Shown here in pieces: positions 16,289 to 24,442 of a stretch of 34,645 nucleotides of DNA. The stretch is from positions 1 to 34,645 of the forward strand of contig VGWF01000043.1 of the NCBI GenBank assembly GCA_016873715.1, read 5' to 3'. The position numbers and the translations under genes are program-made. This DNA comes from Lentisphaerota bacterium (GTDB taxonomy: Bacteria > Verrucomicrobiota > Kiritimatiellia > PWTM01). The notes beneath the pieces were generated by a model. The model was given only the letters and a program-made list of their open reading frames with translations, made no database searches and was not told the DNA's origin. The stretch's first letter is position 1, and each line of letters opens with the position of its first letter.

Positions 16289-17658
16289 AGCCCGCGATCG
16301 CCCTCGCACTGTCCCTGGGCCTCGCCGTTGCGGCGCGCGCCGCGGACCGGCCGAACGTGCTCATCCTCTACATCGACGACCTGGGCTATGCCGACCTCGG
16401 CGTGACCGGCAATACGCAGTGCAAGACGCCCCACCTCGACTCGATCGCGAAGAACGGCGTGCGCTTCGAGAACAGCTACGTGACCGCGTGCGTGTGCAGC
16501 CCGAGCCGTGCCGCGCTGATGAGCGGCCGCTACCAGCAGCGGTTCGGTTTCGACGCCAATGCGGAGGGAAACCGTCCGCCGGTGAAGGGCGACGTGAAGG
16601 GGCTCGACCTTTCGGTCCGCACCTTCGCCGACCGCATGAAGGACCTGGGCTACGCGACCGGCATCGTCGGGAAGTGGCACATCGGCCAGGACAAGCCCGA
16701 GTACCTGCCCAACGCGCGCGGGTTCGACGAGTTCTACGGCCTGCTGCCGCACGGGATCGGCGCGGGGAAGGGCGGCGAGCCCGTTCCGATGTGGCGCAAC
16801 CGCGAGTCCGCGCCTGTGCCCGAGGACCACACGATCGCGTTCGGGCGGGAGGCGGAGGCGTTCATCGACCGCCGCAGGGACGGCCCGTGGTTCCTCTACT
16901 GCGCCTTCACCGCGGTGCACGGTCCCCACGTCTCGCCGAAGGACTACCTCGCGCGGTTCGCCGGCGTGACGCCGCCGGGGCGCGCGAACTACCTGTCGAT
17001 GCTGACGCTCCTCGACGACACGGTCGGCCGGATCCTCGGCAAGCTGCGCGAGCGCGGACTGGAGGAGAAGACGCTGATCCTCGTTGCCAGCGACAACGGC
17101 GGTCCGGGCGGCGCGGCGAGCAACGGCGTGTTCCGCGGCACGAAGTGGACGCTCTGGGAGGGCGGGATCCGCTCGCCGATCCTCATCCAGTGGAAGGGGC
17201 GCATCCCGGGCGGGCGGACGCTGCCGCACATGGTCACCCAGCTCGACTGGATGCCGACCGCCCTCGCGGCCGCGGGCGCCGGGGCGAAGGCCGAGTGGAA
17301 TCTCGACGGCGCGAACCTGCTCCCGCTGCTCGAGGGCGGGACCGACAAGGCCCCCCACGAGGCGCTGTTCTGGCGCTTCGGCATCCAGTACGCCGTTCGC
17401 GAGGGCGACTGGAAGCTCGTGAAGGCGCACATCTCGCATGCCGAGCCGATGCTGTTCAACCTCGCGAAGGACCCCGGCGAGCAGACCGATCTCGCGGCGC
17501 AGGAGCCGGCGAAGGCGAAGCGCCTCCAGGCGCTCTGGGACGCGTGGAACGCGAAGAACGAGCCCCCGCGCTGGATCGACGAGCGGTGGAACGGGGATGG
17601 CGCCGCGGCGCGCAAGGCGGCTGCGAAGCAGGCCGGCCCCGCCGCGAAGCGGCCCTGA
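16285..17658 (+). CDS. Secreted sulfatase (type I, CSPSR), third of the series
   Basis: This is a 457-residue sulfatase with a signal peptide (MKPAIALALSLGLAVAARA). It has PNVLILYIDDLGYADLGVTG, the signature CSPSR at 71-75, KWHIGQDKPEYLPNARGFDEFYG and ASDNGGPGG, the common layout of N-acetylgalactosamine-6-sulfatase / arylsulfatase-like proteins. Substrate specificity is not readable. AAGGAGAGGA at 16271-16280 precedes the ATG, and the start overlaps the previous stop. It is the last gene of the plus-strand run; the 28 bp before the convergent HepT gene contain only the palindrome CGGAACCGTTCCG at 17670-17682. Confidence 0.88.
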   Translation: MKPAIALALSLGLAVAARAADRPNVLILYIDDLGYADLGVTGNTQCKTPHLDSIAKNGVRFENSYVTACVCSPSRAALMSGRYQQRFGFDANAEGNRPPVKGDVKGLDLSVRTFADRMKDLGYATGIVGKWHIGQDKPEYLPNARGFDEFYGLLPHGIGAGKGGEPVPMWRNRESAPVPEDHTIAFGREAEAFIDRRRDGPWFLYCAFTAVHGPHVSPKDYLARFAGVTPPGRANYLSMLTLLDDTVGRILGKLRERGLEEKTLILVASDNGGPGGAASNGVFRGTKWTLWEGGIRSPILIQWKGRIPGGRTLPHMVTQLDWMPTALAAAGAGAKAEWNLDGANLLPLLEGGTDKAPHEALFWRFGIQYAVREGDWKLVKAHISHAEPMLFNLAKDPGEQTDLAAQEPAKAKRLQALWDAWNAKNEPPRWIDERWNGDGAAARKAAAKQAGPAAKRP

Positions 17659-17686
17659 TCCCGGCAGGACGGAACCGTTCCGAGTC

Positions 17687-18106
17687 TCACGGCCGGATCG
17701 TCGCGCCCATCTCGCTGCAGAAGACCACCAAGGACTTCCAGCCGTCCTGGGCAATCGTTCGCAGAATCCCGAGATCGAGCTCGCGGTACTCGTGGATCGC
17801 AACGTTCCGAAACCCCGTCATGGCAACCATGGCCCGCACGGTTGCGTCGGAGATGCGCCCTGCGCGGCCCAGAAGCACGAAAGCATCGGCGCTCGACTGC
17901 GGCATTCCCATGTGGGCGTGCGCCACCGTGTGCATGGCCAGGTCGATCGCCGCCTGGCACGCGCGTTCGAGATTGAGCGTCAGGGCATCCACGTGCGTGA
18001 AACTGTCCAGCGCCGGACAGGCGGCGTACTCCTCCCGCATCCGGCGGACGGAGCGCTCGATGATCGCCGCCTTGTTCAGCGTGACGTCGTCAGGCGGAGT
18101 AGGCAT
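17687..18106 (-). CDS. hepT: HepT-like toxin (HEPN domain) of an MntA-HepT pair
   Basis: This is a 139-residue HEPN-domain protein. The ribonuclease motif RX4HXY is intact: R100, H105 and Y107 in FRNVAIHEY. In characterised MntA-HepT systems the tyrosine of this motif is AMPylated by the antitoxin, which inactivates the RNase. Known HepT proteins of this family are of similar length. The start is supported by GGGAGGT on the minus strand 7 bp upstream (18112-18119). The first 17 bp overlap the end of the mntA-like gene, which is transcribed first. It could be an active toxin, since nothing appears broken. Confidence 0.85.
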   Translation of the reverse strand: MPTPPDDVTLNKAAIIERSVRRMREEYAACPALDSFTHVDALTLNLERACQAAIDLAMHTVAHAHMGMPQSSADAFVLLGRAGRISDATVRAMVAMTGFRNVAIHEYRELDLGILRTIAQDGWKSLVVFCSEMGATIRP

Positions 18107-18470
18107 GGACGACCTCCCTTCGATCGAGATCGAATTGCATCGACATGCCGAGAAGCGAGGCGGCGCGCAATTCCGCACGGCCCGGATCGCGACAGAAGAT
18201 TCGTGTCCCGCCGAGGAGGCACTGCCTGGAGTAGATCAGGTTGGCCGACGAAACCACGCCCAGATCCACGGGGCGCCGGAAGCTCACCGACAGATCCGCG
18301 GCCAGTTGCTGGATTTCCACCGCGGACAGGGAGTCGTCCCGGAACGGCAGGATGCCGATGTCGATGTCGCTGTCCGGACGCAGTGAGTTCCGGACTGCGC
18401 TGCCCAGTGCATACGCAGCCAGGATTCGAGCGTCGGCTGCCAGCCGTTCGGATGCTGGAGCAAAGTCCAT
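18090..18470 (-). CDS. mntA: MntA-like nucleotidyltransferase antitoxin
   Basis: This is a 126-residue minimal nucleotidyltransferase. The canonical GSX10DXD active site is visible as G23-S24 and D35-I-D37 (GSAVRNSLRPDSDIDIGI). In type VII toxin-antitoxin systems such proteins AMPylate HepT using ATP. The ATG at 18470 was chosen because it directly precedes the domain; the open frame continues about 400 bp further upstream through the neighbouring sulfatase region but without conserved sequence. The ribosome-binding site is weak. It is divergent from the fourth sulfatase, with 121 bp between them. Confidence 0.85.
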   Translation of the reverse strand: MDFAPASERLAADARILAAYALGSAVRNSLRPDSDIDIGILPFRDDSLSAVEIQQLAADLSVSFRRPVDLGVVSSANLIYSRQCLLGGTRIFCRDPGRAELRAASLLGMSMQFDLDRREVVHAYSA

Positions 18471-18533
18471 ATCGCAAACTCTATCACGACCGCGGGAAGG
18501 CGGCGAACGCGAACCGGTACGGAGAGGATGAGC

Positions 18534-18562
18534 CTGACATGCTGCCAAGCGTGGTCTATTCT
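18534..18562 (+). promoter_or_regulatory. Sigma-70-like promoter before the fourth sulfatase
   Basis: CTGACA (18534-18539), a 17-bp spacer and TATTCT (18557-18562) form a good sigma-70-type promoter. Transcription would start near 18569, leaving a short leader that includes GGGAGA before the ATG at 18592. Confidence 0.45.
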
Positions 18563-18591
18563 CGCCGCCGCTCATCGACGGGAGACGGATC

Positions 18592-20079
18592 ATGAAGCCA
18601 CGATACACCCCGGCATGGCTTGTCCTGCTTGCCGCTCTTGCGGTTACAGCCGCCGCCGCGCCGAAGCGGCCGAACGTCCTGTTCATCGCGATCGACGACC
18701 AGAACGACTGGGTCGGTCCGCTCGGCGGCCATCCGCTGGTCAAGACCCCGCACCTCGACCGGCTCGCCGCGCGCGGCACGACGTTCCTCAACGCGCACGT
18801 GCAGGCGCCGCTGTGCAACCCGTCGCGCACGAGCCTCATGCTCGGCCTCCGTTCCACGACAACCGGCATTTACGGTCTGGCACCGTGGTTTCGGAACCTG
18901 GAGAGCCTGAAGGACCGCGTCGCGATGCCGCAGCACTTCAAGGCGAACGGGTACCGCACCTTCACGACCGGCAAGATCTACCACGGCGCGGCCGGCGGGC
19001 CGGCCAAGCGGGCGGCCGAGTTCGACGTCTGGGGCCCCGCGGGCGGCATCGGCGCGAAGCCGCCGAAGAAGCTGATCCCGCCGACGCCGATGGGCGACCA
19101 CCCGCTGATGGACTGGGGGTGCTTCCCGCACAACGACGAGGACAAGGGCGACTACCAGATCACGACGTGGGCCGTCGACCGGCTTCGCGAGATGCCGGCG
19201 GAACAGCCGTTCTTCCTCGCCGTCGGCTACTTCCTTCCGCACGTGCCGTGCTACGCGACGCAGAAGTGGTTCGACCTCTATCCCGACGACGATTCCGTCC
19301 TGCCCCCGATGCAGCCCGGCGACCGCGGCGACACGCCGCGCTTCTCGTGGTACACGCATTGGAACCTGCCCGAGCCGCGGCTGAAGTGGGTTCGCGAGAA
19401 CAACCAGTGGCGGAACCTCGTCCGCTCCTACCTCGCATGCACCAGCTTCGTCGACTCGCAGATCGGACGGCTGCTCGACGCGCTCGAGGCCGCGGGGCAG
19501 GCGGAGAACACGGTCGTCGTCGTCTGGGGCGACCACGGCTGGCATCTCGGGGAGAAGGACATCACGGGCAAGAACACGCTGTGGGAGCGGTCGACGCGCG
19601 TCCCGCTGATCTTCGCCGGCCCCGGCGTCGCGAAGGCGGCGCGCTGCATGCGGCCGGCGGAGCTGCTCGACCTCTACCCGACGCTGGTCGACCTCTGCGG
19701 CCTGCCGCCGCGAACGGATCTCGAGGGCCTGAGCCTGAAGCCGCAGCTCGCGGACGCGAAGGCGCCGCGCGAGCGGCCCGCGATCACGTCGCACAACCAG
19801 GGCAACCACGGGATCCGCTCCGAGCGCTGGCGCTACATCCGCTACGCCGACCGCAGCGAAGAGCTCTACGACATGGTCGCGGATCCGAACGAGTGGACGA
19901 ACGTTGTCGGCGACGCGCAACATGCCGGGGTTCTGGGGGAACTGCGCGCGTGGCTGCCGAAGATCGACGTGCCGCTGGCCCCCGGCAGCTCCGACCGCGT
20001 GCTCACCTACGACGCCGCGACCGACGAGGCCGTCTGGGAGGGCAAACCGGTGCGGCGCGGCGATCCGATCCCGGAATGA
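18592..20079 (+). CDS. Secreted sulfatase, iduronate-2-sulfatase-like (CNPSR)
   Basis: This is a 495-residue sulfatase with a signal peptide (about 1-23). It opens PNVLFIAIDDQNDWVGPLGG, a variant typical of iduronate-2-sulfatase-like proteins. The formylglycine signature is CNPSR at 75-79, followed by GLRSTTTGIYG and the WGDHGWHLGEKD motif that characterises this subgroup. It removes sulfate from uronic acid or related residues in characterised relatives; the glycan here is unknown. It has its own promoter and is separated from the sulfatase series by the toxin-antitoxin pair. Its TGA (20077-20079) directly abuts the TCA (reverse stop) of the convergent gene. Confidence 0.88.
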   Translation: MKPRYTPAWLVLLAALAVTAAAAPKRPNVLFIAIDDQNDWVGPLGGHPLVKTPHLDRLAARGTTFLNAHVQAPLCNPSRTSLMLGLRSTTTGIYGLAPWFRNLESLKDRVAMPQHFKANGYRTFTTGKIYHGAAGGPAKRAAEFDVWGPAGGIGAKPPKKLIPPTPMGDHPLMDWGCFPHNDEDKGDYQITTWAVDRLREMPAEQPFFLAVGYFLPHVPCYATQKWFDLYPDDDSVLPPMQPGDRGDTPRFSWYTHWNLPEPRLKWVRENNQWRNLVRSYLACTSFVDSQIGRLLDALEAAGQAENTVVVVWGDHGWHLGEKDITGKNTLWERSTRVPLIFAGPGVAKAARCMRPAELLDLYPTLVDLCGLPPRTDLEGLSLKPQLADAKAPRERPAITSHNQGNHGIRSERWRYIRYADRSEELYDMVADPNEWTNVVGDAQHAGVLGELRAWLPKIDVPLAPGSSDRVLTYDAATDEAVWEGKPVRRGDPIPE

Positions 20080-21546
20080 TCAGGGCAGGCCGCGGAGTTG
20101 GACCGGCTTCCGGCCCTCGAGCTTCGGGATGAACATGTCCTTCCACGTCAGCTTCAACTCGCGCGCCATATCGAGGCAGTACTTCAGGCTGCCGATGTCC
20201 GCGTTGCGGTTGTTCGTGCCGAACGAGAACTTCGCGCCCGCGGCGCGCGCCAGTTTCAGGAACGCCGGACTCGGAAGCCGGCTGTTGCCGTTGATTTCGA
20301 TCGCGATGCCGTTCTTCACCGCGGCGTCCACGACGCGCCGCATGCGCTCCGGCGTCCAGAGCGCGTCGTAGTCGCCGGCGAGCGCCGGCGGCAGGTAGGT
20401 CGGGTTGACGTAGAGGTCGACCGGCTCGGTCTCGAAGATCCCGACCGTGCGCGCGACGAGCGTCTCCATGAACTCCTGCCTGTCGCCGACCTCCAGCTCC
20501 TCCTTGATCCACAGCCGCATCCGCTTCCCGCGGTTGTCGGTCCAGGTCATCGAGTCGGTGAAGACGTAGTCGAACTTCGCGACGACCTCCTTCGACACGA
20601 GCTTCACCCACTCGCGGCCCTCGGCCTGCATGCCGACGAAGCAGGGCTGTCCCTTGAGCGAGTCGAGGTAGGCCAGCAGCGCGGCGTCGTTGGTCGTCGG
20701 GAAGCCCCAGCCGAGGTTGATCGCGATGCCGTAGCCGACGCCCGTCGCGCGCGAGGACTCGAGGGCCTGCTCCAGCGTGAGCCCGCCCTTCAGGTGCACG
20801 TGGAGGTTCATCAGCGGGAAGTTGGCGGCCTGCATCTCGAGCATCTGGCGGTACGCGTCGTCCACGACCGGGGCCGGCCCGGGCGCGGGGTCGGGGGCGT
20901 CGTCCGGCAGCGGACGCACGCGCAGGTTGCGGAAGAGCGTCACGGTGTCCGCGTCGTGGCACTGCAGCGCGAACGTGCCGCGGTTCAGCACGCGGCCGGG
21001 CCGCTTCGCCGGCGCGACGGCGGGGGTGGGCTCGGTGTAGTCGACCAGCAGGGCGTCGTTGACCCACGTGCGGATGCGTTTGCCGACGACGGAGAAGCGG
21101 AGCGTGAACCACTCGCCGTCGCGCGCCATGGGCTTGTAGACGTTGCGGATGGCGTAGAGGCTGCCGGTCTTCTTGAGTTCGCGGTAGGCGTCGGTCCCGT
21201 CGTCGGGGCGGAGCGTGTTGTCGATCTGCACCTCGAACCCGTTCGTCAGCATCGCGCAGGCCTGCGGAGAGGTGTGGAAGAAGATGCCGGAGTTCGCCGC
21301 GTTGCTCGTCAGCACCTCGGCGGAAAACTCGAAGTTCCGGAAGCCCGCGCCGGCGCCGGTGAAGAACAGGTGCGCCTTCGGGCCGCCCGCGGCGATCGCG
21401 CCCTCGCGAACGACGAACGACGCCGGGTTCGTCGGCGCGGTCCAGCCCTCCAGGTCGCGGCCGTTGAACAGCGGAATCCAGTCGCCCGCCGGGGCGGACG
21501 CGACGGCGGCCAGCGCGCAGAGGGCCGAACGCAGGGATGTCTTCAT
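20080..21546 (-). CDS. DUF1080 (3-keto-disaccharide hydrolase-type) + PHP-like hydrolase fusion
   Basis: This is a 488-residue exported protein (signal about 1-20). Residues about 22-212 are a DUF1080 / 3-keto-disaccharide hydrolase-type jelly roll (WIPLFNGRDLEGW, NSGIFFHTS, GFEVQIDN, FRNLRVRPL). After a Pro-rich linker (213-228), residues 240-488 look like a PHP-type metal-dependent TIM barrel, with H249-V-H251 in MNLHVHLKGG, an IEINGNS strand and an FGTNNRNADIG segment. DUF1080 proteins hydrolyse or bind 3-keto glycosides made by Gfo/Idh-type enzymes. The PHP domain may act on a phosphoester or lactone, which is inferred from fold only. The ATG at 21546 is preferred to an upstream ATG because it starts the signal peptide. 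Confidence 0.75.
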   Translation of the reverse strand: MKTSLRSALCALAAVASAPAGDWIPLFNGRDLEGWTAPTNPASFVVREGAIAAGGPKAHLFFTGAGAGFRNFEFSAEVLTSNAANSGIFFHTSPQACAMLTNGFEVQIDNTLRPDDGTDAYRELKKTGSLYAIRNVYKPMARDGEWFTLRFSVVGKRIRTWVNDALLVDYTEPTPAVAPAKRPGRVLNRGTFALQCHDADTVTLFRNLRVRPLPDDAPDPAPGPAPVVDDAYRQMLEMQAANFPLMNLHVHLKGGLTLEQALESSRATGVGYGIAINLGWGFPTTNDAALLAYLDSLKGQPCFVGMQAEGREWVKLVSKEVVAKFDYVFTDSMTWTDNRGKRMRLWIKEELEVGDRQEFMETLVARTVGIFETEPVDLYVNPTYLPPALAGDYDALWTPERMRRVVDAAVKNGIAIEINGNSRLPSPAFLKLARAAGAKFSFGTNNRNADIGSLKYCLDMARELKLTWKDMFIPKLEGRKPVQLRGLP

Positions 21547-21553
21547 GCGGTTG

Positions 21554-21582
21554 CTGATAGTCCCGCCCGGGTGGAAAAGCAA
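21554..21582 (-). promoter_or_regulatory. Promoter directly before the DUF1080 fusion gene
   Basis: On the minus strand TTGCTT (21582-21577), a 17-bp spacer and TATCAG (21559-21554) precede the ATG at 21546 by only 7 bp. Transcription would start at or next to the ATG, giving an essentially leaderless mRNA. Confidence 0.35.
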
Positions 21583-21595
21583 GCGCCCGGCAGCC

Positions 21596-22393
21596 TCACT
21601 CCCGCCGGGTCAGGCGGGCGACGGCGAAGAGGGCGGCGTTGACGAGAACGATGGCCGAGCCGGCGGGCACATCGAAGAGGTAGGCGGCGGCGATGCCGGC
21701 GAGGATCGACCCGGTGCCGACGGCGACCGCGACCGCGAGTGCGCCGCGGAAGCTGCGCGCGACCTGCAGGGCCGTCGCCGCCGGGAAGATCAGGAGGCTC
21801 GAGACCAGCATCGTGCCGACCACGCGGATGCCGAGGACGACGGTCAGCGCCGTCAACGCCGCAAGGGCACGGTCGAGCCGCTTCACCGGGACGCCCGCGG
21901 TGCGCGCGTGTTCGGCGTCGAACGCCATCGCGAAGAGCTGACGGCGGAAGCGCAGCAGCACGGCGCCGACCGCCGCGGAGAGGCCGACGGCCACGCCGAC
22001 CTCCGCCCGGGTGACAGACAGGATGTCGCCGAAGAGATAGCTGAAGAGGTCGACGTTGAAGCCGCCGCCGAGGCTGGCGAAGAGGACGCCCGCCGCGACG
22101 CCGGTCGCGGAGACCATGCCGATGGCCGCGTCGCCGAACATCCCGCCGCGCTCCGGGAGCTTCAGGATGAGCAGCGAGGCCAGCACCGCCAGCGGCACCG
22201 CGACCGCGAGCGGCGGCAGAGAGAGCAGCAGCGCGAGGCCGACGCTTCCGAACGCGAAGTGGGCGAGGCCTTCGCCCATCATCGAGCAGCGGCGCAGCAC
22301 GAGGAAGACGCCGAGCAGCGCGCACGCGGCGGCGACGAACAGGCCCGCGGCCAGGGCGCGCTGCATGAAGCCGAACTGGAGGGCCTCGATCAT
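21596..22393 (-). CDS. znuB: Zinc/manganese ABC transporter permease (ZnuB-type)
   Basis: This is a 265-residue hydrophobic protein of the ABC-3 family with roughly seven to eight membrane segments. It starts MIEALQFGFMQRALAAGLFVAAACALLG and contains the conserved RRCSMMGEGLAH segment and VVGTMLVSSLLIFPAATA near the C-terminus. It forms the inner-membrane channel for a divalent metal, most likely zinc given the His-rich binding protein. It is last in the operon, and its ATG overlaps the ATPase stop by 4 bp. The alternatives are manganese or iron transporters of the same family. Confidence 0.88.
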   Translation of the reverse strand: MIEALQFGFMQRALAAGLFVAAACALLGVFLVLRRCSMMGEGLAHFAFGSVGLALLLSLPPLAVAVPLAVLASLLILKLPERGGMFGDAAIGMVSATGVAAGVLFASLGGGFNVDLFSYLFGDILSVTRAEVGVAVGLSAAVGAVLLRFRRQLFAMAFDAEHARTAGVPVKRLDRALAALTALTVVLGIRVVGTMLVSSLLIFPAATALQVARSFRGALAVAVAVGTGSILAGIAAAYLFDVPAGSAIVLVNAALFAVARLTRRE

Positions 22394-23184
22394 TGCGGGC
22401 CGAGGCCTCCGGGGCAGCCGTGCTGGTGGCAGACCATGTGCTGTTGGAATTCGCCAAAGCGTTGCGTCATGGCGGGCGAGGCGCAGAAGTCGGCGAACGA
22501 ACCGAAGAAGACCAGCGAGCGGTCGAGGTAGAGCAGCTTCGATGCATGGTGCCCGATCGTGGCGCTGTCGTGCGTGACGAGCAGGATCGTGGTCCCGCGC
22601 TCGCGGTTCCACGCGCCCAGGGTCCGGTAGAAGTCGTCCCGGTAGACCGGGTCGAGCGCGACGGTGGGCTCGTCGAGCAGCAGCAGGTCCGGCTCGGCGG
22701 CGAGGGCGCGCGCAACGAACACGCGCTGGCGCTGTCCTCCGGAGAGGCTGCCGACCGGCGTGCGGCGCAGGTCGGCGATGCCCGCGGCGGCCAGGGCGCG
22801 CTCGACCGCGGCGCGATCCGCCGCCGGAAGCCGCATGCGCCCGGCGGCGTGCGGCAGCCGTCCGCAGGCGACGATCTCCTCGACCGTCGCCGGGAAGCGC
22901 GGCATCGGCGGGGTGGTCGACTGGGGCAGGTAGCCGATCCGCCGCCACTGCCGGAACGAGGCGGCGGGCTCGCCGAACAGCTCCAGGCGGCCCTCCGGCG
23001 GCGGGGAGAGCCCGAGCAGCGCGCGGATCAGGGTGGTCTTGCCCGACCCGTTCGGGCCGACGACGCCGACGTAGTCGCCCGGCCCGACGCGGAAGCTGAC
23101 GCGGTCGAGAACCGCGGCGCCGCCGAACCGGACCGTGAGGTCTTTCGCCACGACCGGCGCGACCGGCTGGACGGGCGCCGTCAT
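22390..23184 (-). CDS. znuC: Zinc ABC transporter ATP-binding protein (ZnuC-type)
   Basis: This is a 264-residue ABC ATPase. Walker A is GPNGSGKTT, the Q-loop is GYLPQ, the signature LSGGQRQRV, Walker B LLLLDEP and the switch histidine lies in LVTHD. It powers metal uptake with the permease encoded next. The C-terminal extension QQHMVCHQHGCPGGLGPQ is rich in Cys and His and might bind metal, a possible local sensor or store. The start lies in the 4-bp overlap with the end of the binding-protein gene. A longer open frame upstream only reads through that gene. Confidence 0.9.
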   Translation of the reverse strand: MTAPVQPVAPVVAKDLTVRFGGAAVLDRVSFRVGPGDYVGVVGPNGSGKTTLIRALLGLSPPPEGRLELFGEPAASFRQWRRIGYLPQSTTPPMPRFPATVEEIVACGRLPHAAGRMRLPAADRAAVERALAAAGIADLRRTPVGSLSGGQRQRVFVARALAAEPDLLLLDEPTVALDPVYRDDFYRTLGAWNRERGTTILLVTHDSATIGHHASKLLYLDRSLVFFGSFADFCASPAMTQRFGEFQQHMVCHQHGCPGGLGPQ

Positions 23185-24137
23185 TTCGCGCCCAGGCTCT
23201 CCCGCAGCTTCGCCAGGTTGGCGCGTTGGAGGGACAGGTAGGTTGCGCCGGCCCGCTGCTCGTCGGCCGTGCGGTTGTGGATCCCGTGCAGCAGTTCGAG
23301 GCGCGCGCCGGCCTCGTCGGCCAGCACGCGGGCGACGCGCGGCTCGATCAGCTCCTCGTGGTAGACGACGCGGGTGCCGAGTTCGCGCATCCTTCGGACG
23401 AGGGAGGCGAGGGCGCGGGGGCCCGGCTTCGCGTCGGGCGAGAAGCCCTCGTAGGGCGACACGAAGTCGAGTCCGTAGCGCCGCGCGAAGCGGCCGAAGG
23501 CCGGATGGCCGCCGTAGACCACGGTACGGCTCGCCGCGCCGCGCACCAGGGTCTCGAAGTCCGCGTGAAGCGTGCGCAACTCCGCGACGTAGGCCTCGGC
23601 GCGCTGCCGGTAGCCGCCGGCGCCGTCCGGGTCGGCTGCCGCGAAGGCCGTGGCGAGCGCCTCGACGACCCCGGCCGCGGCGGGCGGATCGAGCCAGAAG
23701 TGCGGGTCGGTGTCCCCGGCCGGGCCGTGGGCATGGCCGTGGTCGCACGCCGGCCCGTGGAGGTGGGCGGCATCGGGCGGGGCGCCGGTGGACGCGAGCG
23801 GCGTCACGTGCCGGTCGGCCTGGAAGAGCCTCGCGCCGGCCAGTCCCGCGCCGGCGGCCAGGTCGGCGGCCCAGGGCTCCATGGCGGGGCCGCAGAAGAC
23901 GAAGAGTCCGGCATCGCGCAGGCGGGCGACGTCCCGCGGGCTCGGCGCGAACGTGTGGGCCTCGACCCCCGGCGGGAGCAGCTGGAGAACCTCCACGCGG
24001 TCGCCTCCGACGGCGCGCGCCCAGTCGGCCAGGGGGAAGATGGTGGTCACGACGCGGAGACGCGCTGCGTCCGGGGCCGCGACGACGGCGGTCGCGGCCA
24101 GGGCCAGGGCCGCCGCGGCATGGCGGGGGGCCCTCAC
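23181..24137 (-). CDS. znuA: Zinc-binding periplasmic protein (ZnuA-type)
   Basis: This is a 318-residue cluster A-I binding protein with a signal peptide (about 1-21). Metal-ligand positions include H61 in EAHTF and H146 in DPHFWLDP, with a third His in GGHPAFGRF. A His-rich loop (residues about 125-138, HLHGPACDHGHAHG) sits before the second ligand; such a loop marks zinc-specific members. It delivers zinc to ZnuBC. The GTG start at 24137 overlaps the stop of the ribbon-helix-helix gene (GTGA) and begins the signal peptide. Upstream residues in the same frame overlap that gene and are not conserved. Confidence 0.88.
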   Translation of the reverse strand: MRAPRHAAAALALAATAVVAAPDAARLRVVTTIFPLADWARAVGGDRVEVLQLLPPGVEAHTFAPSPRDVARLRDAGLFVFCGPAMEPWAADLAAGAGLAGARLFQADRHVTPLASTGAPPDAAHLHGPACDHGHAHGPAGDTDPHFWLDPPAAAGVVEALATAFAAADPDGAGGYRQRAEAYVAELRTLHADFETLVRGAASRTVVYGGHPAFGRFARRYGLDFVSPYEGFSPDAKPGPRALASLVRRMRELGTRVVYHEELIEPRVARVLADEAGARLELLHGIHNRTADEQRAGATYLSLQRANLAKLRESLGAK

Positions 24138-24424
24138 GAGCGGGGCCTCCGGTGGTGCGGTGCCGGGCGGTCCGCCGCGCAGACGAGGTGCAGCGCGTGG
24201 CAGTCGCCGCATTCCCTCATATCGTGGTGCTTGCGGAAGGTCTCCCAGTGCCGCTTCTGCTCCGGCGTGAAGACGCCGGAGCCGCCGCACAGCGGGCAGG
24301 CGTGCTCCAAGGCGTTCATCACGGCCGTGCGGATGAACTCCGAGCGGTTCGGGACCGCGCGCAGCGCGTCCAGCATCGCGGGCTCGGCCTTGAAGGTGAC
24401 GATCGACGGCTTTTTCGCGGGCAT
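24134..24424 (-). CDS. Ribbon-helix-helix regulator with Cys/His zinc-binding-like tail
   Basis: This is a 96-residue protein, first gene of the zinc transporter operon. Residues about 6-40 look like a CopG-type ribbon-helix-helix DNA-binding domain (SIVTFKAEPAMLDALRAV, then NRSEFIRTAVMNALE). Residues 43-82 carry CPLC (43-46), H66-H67, CGDC (72-75), H76, H79 and C82, a plausible zinc site. Position, overlap with znuA and an upstream dyad suggest a zinc-responsive repressor acting where Zur would act in other bacteria. That is inference; no Fur/Zur gene is in the window. The ATG at 24424 was preferred to one 45 bp upstream, because the upstream one lies across the operator. Confidence 0.75.
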   Translation of the reverse strand: MPAKKPSIVTFKAEPAMLDALRAVPNRSEFIRTAVMNALEHACPLCGGSGVFTPEQKRHWETFRKHHDMRECGDCHALHLVCAADRPAPHHRRPRS

Positions 24425-24442
24425 GGCGGTCTCCGCGGCCAG

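Noticed and set aside
17670-17682. Palindrome CGGAACCGTTCCG as a terminator between convergent genes
   Set aside because: The centre is a single base, so a hairpin loop is not possible without opening pairs, and there is no T-tract.
22390-23748. Longer ATPase frame reaching 23748
   Set aside because: The extra part overlaps the binding-protein gene in another frame and has no ABC sequence; the ATG at 23184 begins the conserved domain.
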